Origin: an uncultured Mailhella sp.
GTDB taxonomy: Bacteria; Desulfobacterota; Desulfovibrionia; Desulfovibrionales; Desulfovibrionaceae
DNA length: 7,959 nucleotides
Direction of reading: 5' to 3'
Assembly: GCA_948482415.1 (NCBI GenBank)
Contig: CAOMFZ010000103.1
Span: 1-7,959 of the forward strand
Both the position numbers and the translations under genes were made by a program. The notes beneath the pieces were generated by a model that saw only the letters and a list, made by a program, of their open reading frames with translations, searched no databases and had not been told where the DNA came from. Below, in pieces: positions 6,879 to 7,959 of this stretch (position 1 is the stretch's first letter; the number at the start of each line of letters is the position of its first letter).

Positions 6879-6899
6879 TTTTTTCAGGATGAAAGTATT

Positions 6900-7802
6900 T
6901 TATTCTTGTGTGATTTTTGAAATATTGCTTAATAATTCAATAACTTTATTACAGGCAGGAGAAATATAATTGTCTTTTTTCCAAATAATTACAGGCTGAA
7001 AGGTCAGCTTTGGCAAATCAATGGGAAGTCTTGCATAGGGCATGTTTTTGGAACATTCCGTATGATGAAGTATGGCAACAGCAGGTAATTCCTGTAAGGT
7101 ATCCATTATCCAATAGGGGGTAGGGGTGTCTAAAATAACATGCGGCTTAAGATTTTTTTCCTGCATCGCAATCATAAATGGACGCAAAGACCCCCTGTTG
7201 GTCCAGCGTCTTGAAAGCAATAAAGGAAATTTTGCAAGTGTTTCCAAAGAAACAGGATTTTCCTTTGGCGTTGTCAGCAAGGGAGACCAAACAGAAACAA
7301 GATGCTGTTCTGTCAGGGGGACAGAGGTATAGTTGCTGTTCATAAGCGGCAAGTGGAGAATGGCTAAATCAAGGCTGTGACTTTGTATTTTATTTTCCAG
7401 TAAAATATTGTCTGTTACCAATAACCGTATATGAATACCCGGAAAATCTTTTTCTATGGCAGGTAAAATGGCTTTCAAAAAAGAGAGACAAAAACCGCTG
7501 CAGCCTAAACGAACTTCACCAAAAATGCCGCTGCTGCCGATAAGCGGATTTTGGACATTTTGCTGCAAATCATCTAATTGAGTTAAAATTCTTTGTGCTT
7601 CAATATAAAAAGACTGTCCCTGCTCTGTGACCTGCCATTTGCCTTTTTCACGGTAAATAAGGGTAATCCCCAGTTCGTCTTCCAATTCTTTTAAAGATAA
7701 GCTTAAACTTGGCTGAGTGATATGTAAAAAATTAGCAGCACGGCTGATTTGTCCCTGTTCAACTATAGTACAAAAATAGAGAAGACGGCGAAAATCCAGC
7801 AT
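6900..7802 (-). CDS. LysR-family transcriptional regulator
   Basis: The product has 300 residues when started at the ATG ending at 7802 (MLDFRRLLYF), the usual LysR beginning. GGAG at 7812-7809 lies 6 nt upstream; an ATG four codons earlier (7814) has no comparable ribosome site. The N-terminal winged helix-turn-helix is clear: ISRAANFLHITQPSLSLSLK (19-38), then ELEDELGITLIYRE and a wing ending VTEQG. A linker helix (about 67-85) leads into the periplasmic-binding-protein-like effector domain (about 87-290), which binds a small-molecule inducer. It is the only gene on this strand and points toward the operon, with 21 bp between stop codons. Regulation of the operon is plausible because the genes are adjacent, but the convergent layout is not the classical divergent LysR arrangement, and the operon promoter is outside the window. 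Target and inducer are unknown. Confidence 0.93.
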   Translation of the reverse strand: MLDFRRLLYFCTIVEQGQISRAANFLHITQPSLSLSLKELEDELGITLIYREKGKWQVTEQGQSFYIEAQRILTQLDDLQQNVQNPLIGSSGIFGEVRLGCSGFCLSFLKAILPAIEKDFPGIHIRLLVTDNILLENKIQSHSLDLAILHLPLMNSNYTSVPLTEQHLVSVWSPLLTTPKENPVSLETLAKFPLLLSRRWTNRGSLRPFMIAMQEKNLKPHVILDTPTPYWIMDTLQELPAVAILHHTECSKNMPYARLPIDLPKLTFQPVIIWKKDNYISPACNKVIELLSNISKITQE

Positions 7803-7808
7803 CTTAGG

Positions 7809-7812
7809 CTCC
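7809..7812 (-). promoter_or_regulatory. Ribosome binding site that sets the LysR start
   Basis: Read on the - strand, GGAG is followed by six bases and the ATG at 7802-7800. It lies inside the four-codon extension that the alternative ATG at 7814 would add, which argues for the shorter protein. Confidence 0.6.
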
Positions 7813-7824
7813 ATTTAGAATATT

Positions 7825-7841
7825 TTCGTATAACATTCGTA
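7825..7841. promoter_or_regulatory. Direct repeat TTCGTA x2, candidate operator upstream of lysR
   Basis: TTCGTA occurs at 7825-7830 and again at 7836-7841, spaced 11 bp start to start, about one helical turn. It lies in an AT-rich leader 23-39 bp upstream of the chosen LysR start. The position suits an autoregulatory protein site, but two 6-bp copies are weak evidence. Confidence 0.25.
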
Positions 7842-7859
7842 ATTTTTATTTTCTTTGGG

Positions 7860-7881
7860 GGAAACGCTCTAGAGTATTTCC
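7860..7881. repeat. 22-bp near-perfect palindrome centred on CTCTAGAG
   Basis: GGAAACGCTCT is followed directly by AGAGTATTTCC. The two halves are reverse complements except at two adjacent positions. With no spacer it resembles a dimeric protein site or part of an interspersed palindromic element more than an RNA hairpin. It lies about 60-80 bp upstream of the LysR start. Confidence 0.5.
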
Positions 7882-7904
7882 GATAAATCTTGCAACTTTT
7901 TTAC

Positions 7905-7942
7905 GCAGGGGAAAAACTTTTAGTAAAAGTTTCTTCCCCTGC
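7905..7942. repeat. 17-bp hairpin-forming inverted repeat in the 3' tail
   Basis: GCAGGGGAA at 7905-7913 pairs with TTCCCCTGC at 7934-7942, and AAACTTTT at 7914-7921 pairs with AAAAGTTT at 7925-7932. Only one C (7933) is bulged and the loop is 3 nt (AGT). Neither strand shows a T-run directly after the stem, so it is not a typical intrinsic terminator. It resembles a repetitive extragenic palindrome; family membership cannot be tested from one copy. With the palindrome at 7860-7881 it fills most of the non-coding tail, in which I see no further gene. Confidence 0.6.
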
Positions 7943-7959
7943 ACCCCTTTACAAAACTT

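Noticed and set aside
6882..6894. Small hairpin TTTCA-GGA-TGAAA between the convergent stops as a bidirectional terminator
   Set aside because: The stem is only 5 bp, A-T rich and without a continuous T-run after it, so it is too weak to call.
7815..7860. -35/-10 promoter for lysR
   Set aside because: The leader is AT-rich and gives only poor matches (for example TATTCT with a weak -35), so no specific promoter can be supported.
7905..7942. Tail hairpin as a rho-independent terminator
   Set aside because: No T-run follows the stem on either strand: ACCCCTTTAC on + and GTAAAAAAG on -.

Overview
The window looks like an accessory metabolic operon from an AT-rich, probably Gram-negative and anaerobic bacterium. 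I see seven genes on the + strand, one convergent LysR-type regulator on the - strand, and a short non-coding tail with strong palindromes. Support for Gram-negative comes from a TRAP transporter whose binding protein has a Sec signal peptide and no lipobox. Support for an anaerobe is weaker: a flavoprotein with a cysteine cluster and a cysteine-rich partner protein. The gene types and the tail repeats remind me of low-GC Desulfovibrionaceae, but that is an impression, not a result. No rRNA, tRNA, CRISPR array or transposase was found.

Layout. A 5'-truncated NADPH-dependent FMN reductase/flavodoxin-fold protein (1-620) is followed by an amidohydrolase-2-like protein (631-1470), a short-chain dehydrogenase (1500-2285), a TAXI-family TRAP solute-binding protein (2302-3303), a fused TRAP permease (3393-5282), a second amidohydrolase-2-like protein paralogous to the first (5286-6173) and a tandem-duplicated TIGR04076-type protein (6189-6878). 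Gaps are 3-29 bp, except for 89 bp between binding protein and permease, which holds a 12-bp stem-loop. Nearly every gene has a clear AGGAG-like ribosome binding site, so this reads as one operon whose promoter lies upstream of the window. The LysR-type regulator (7802-6900, - strand) runs into the operon's 3' end with 21 bp between the stop codons.

How the genes may work together (inference). The TAXI-TRAP system would import a small organic acid using an ion gradient. The dehydrogenase, flavoprotein and amidohydrolase-like proteins would process it, and the LysR-type protein could sense the substrate. The most unusual point is that both amidohydrolase-like proteins have the fold's conserved landmarks but carry R-x-R in place of the metal-binding H-x-H and lack two further metal ligands, at matching positions. 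They may be a metal-free enzyme subfamily or substrate-binding pseudoenzymes. With the double TIGR04076 protein, this makes a transport-and-catabolism cassette whose substrate I cannot identify.
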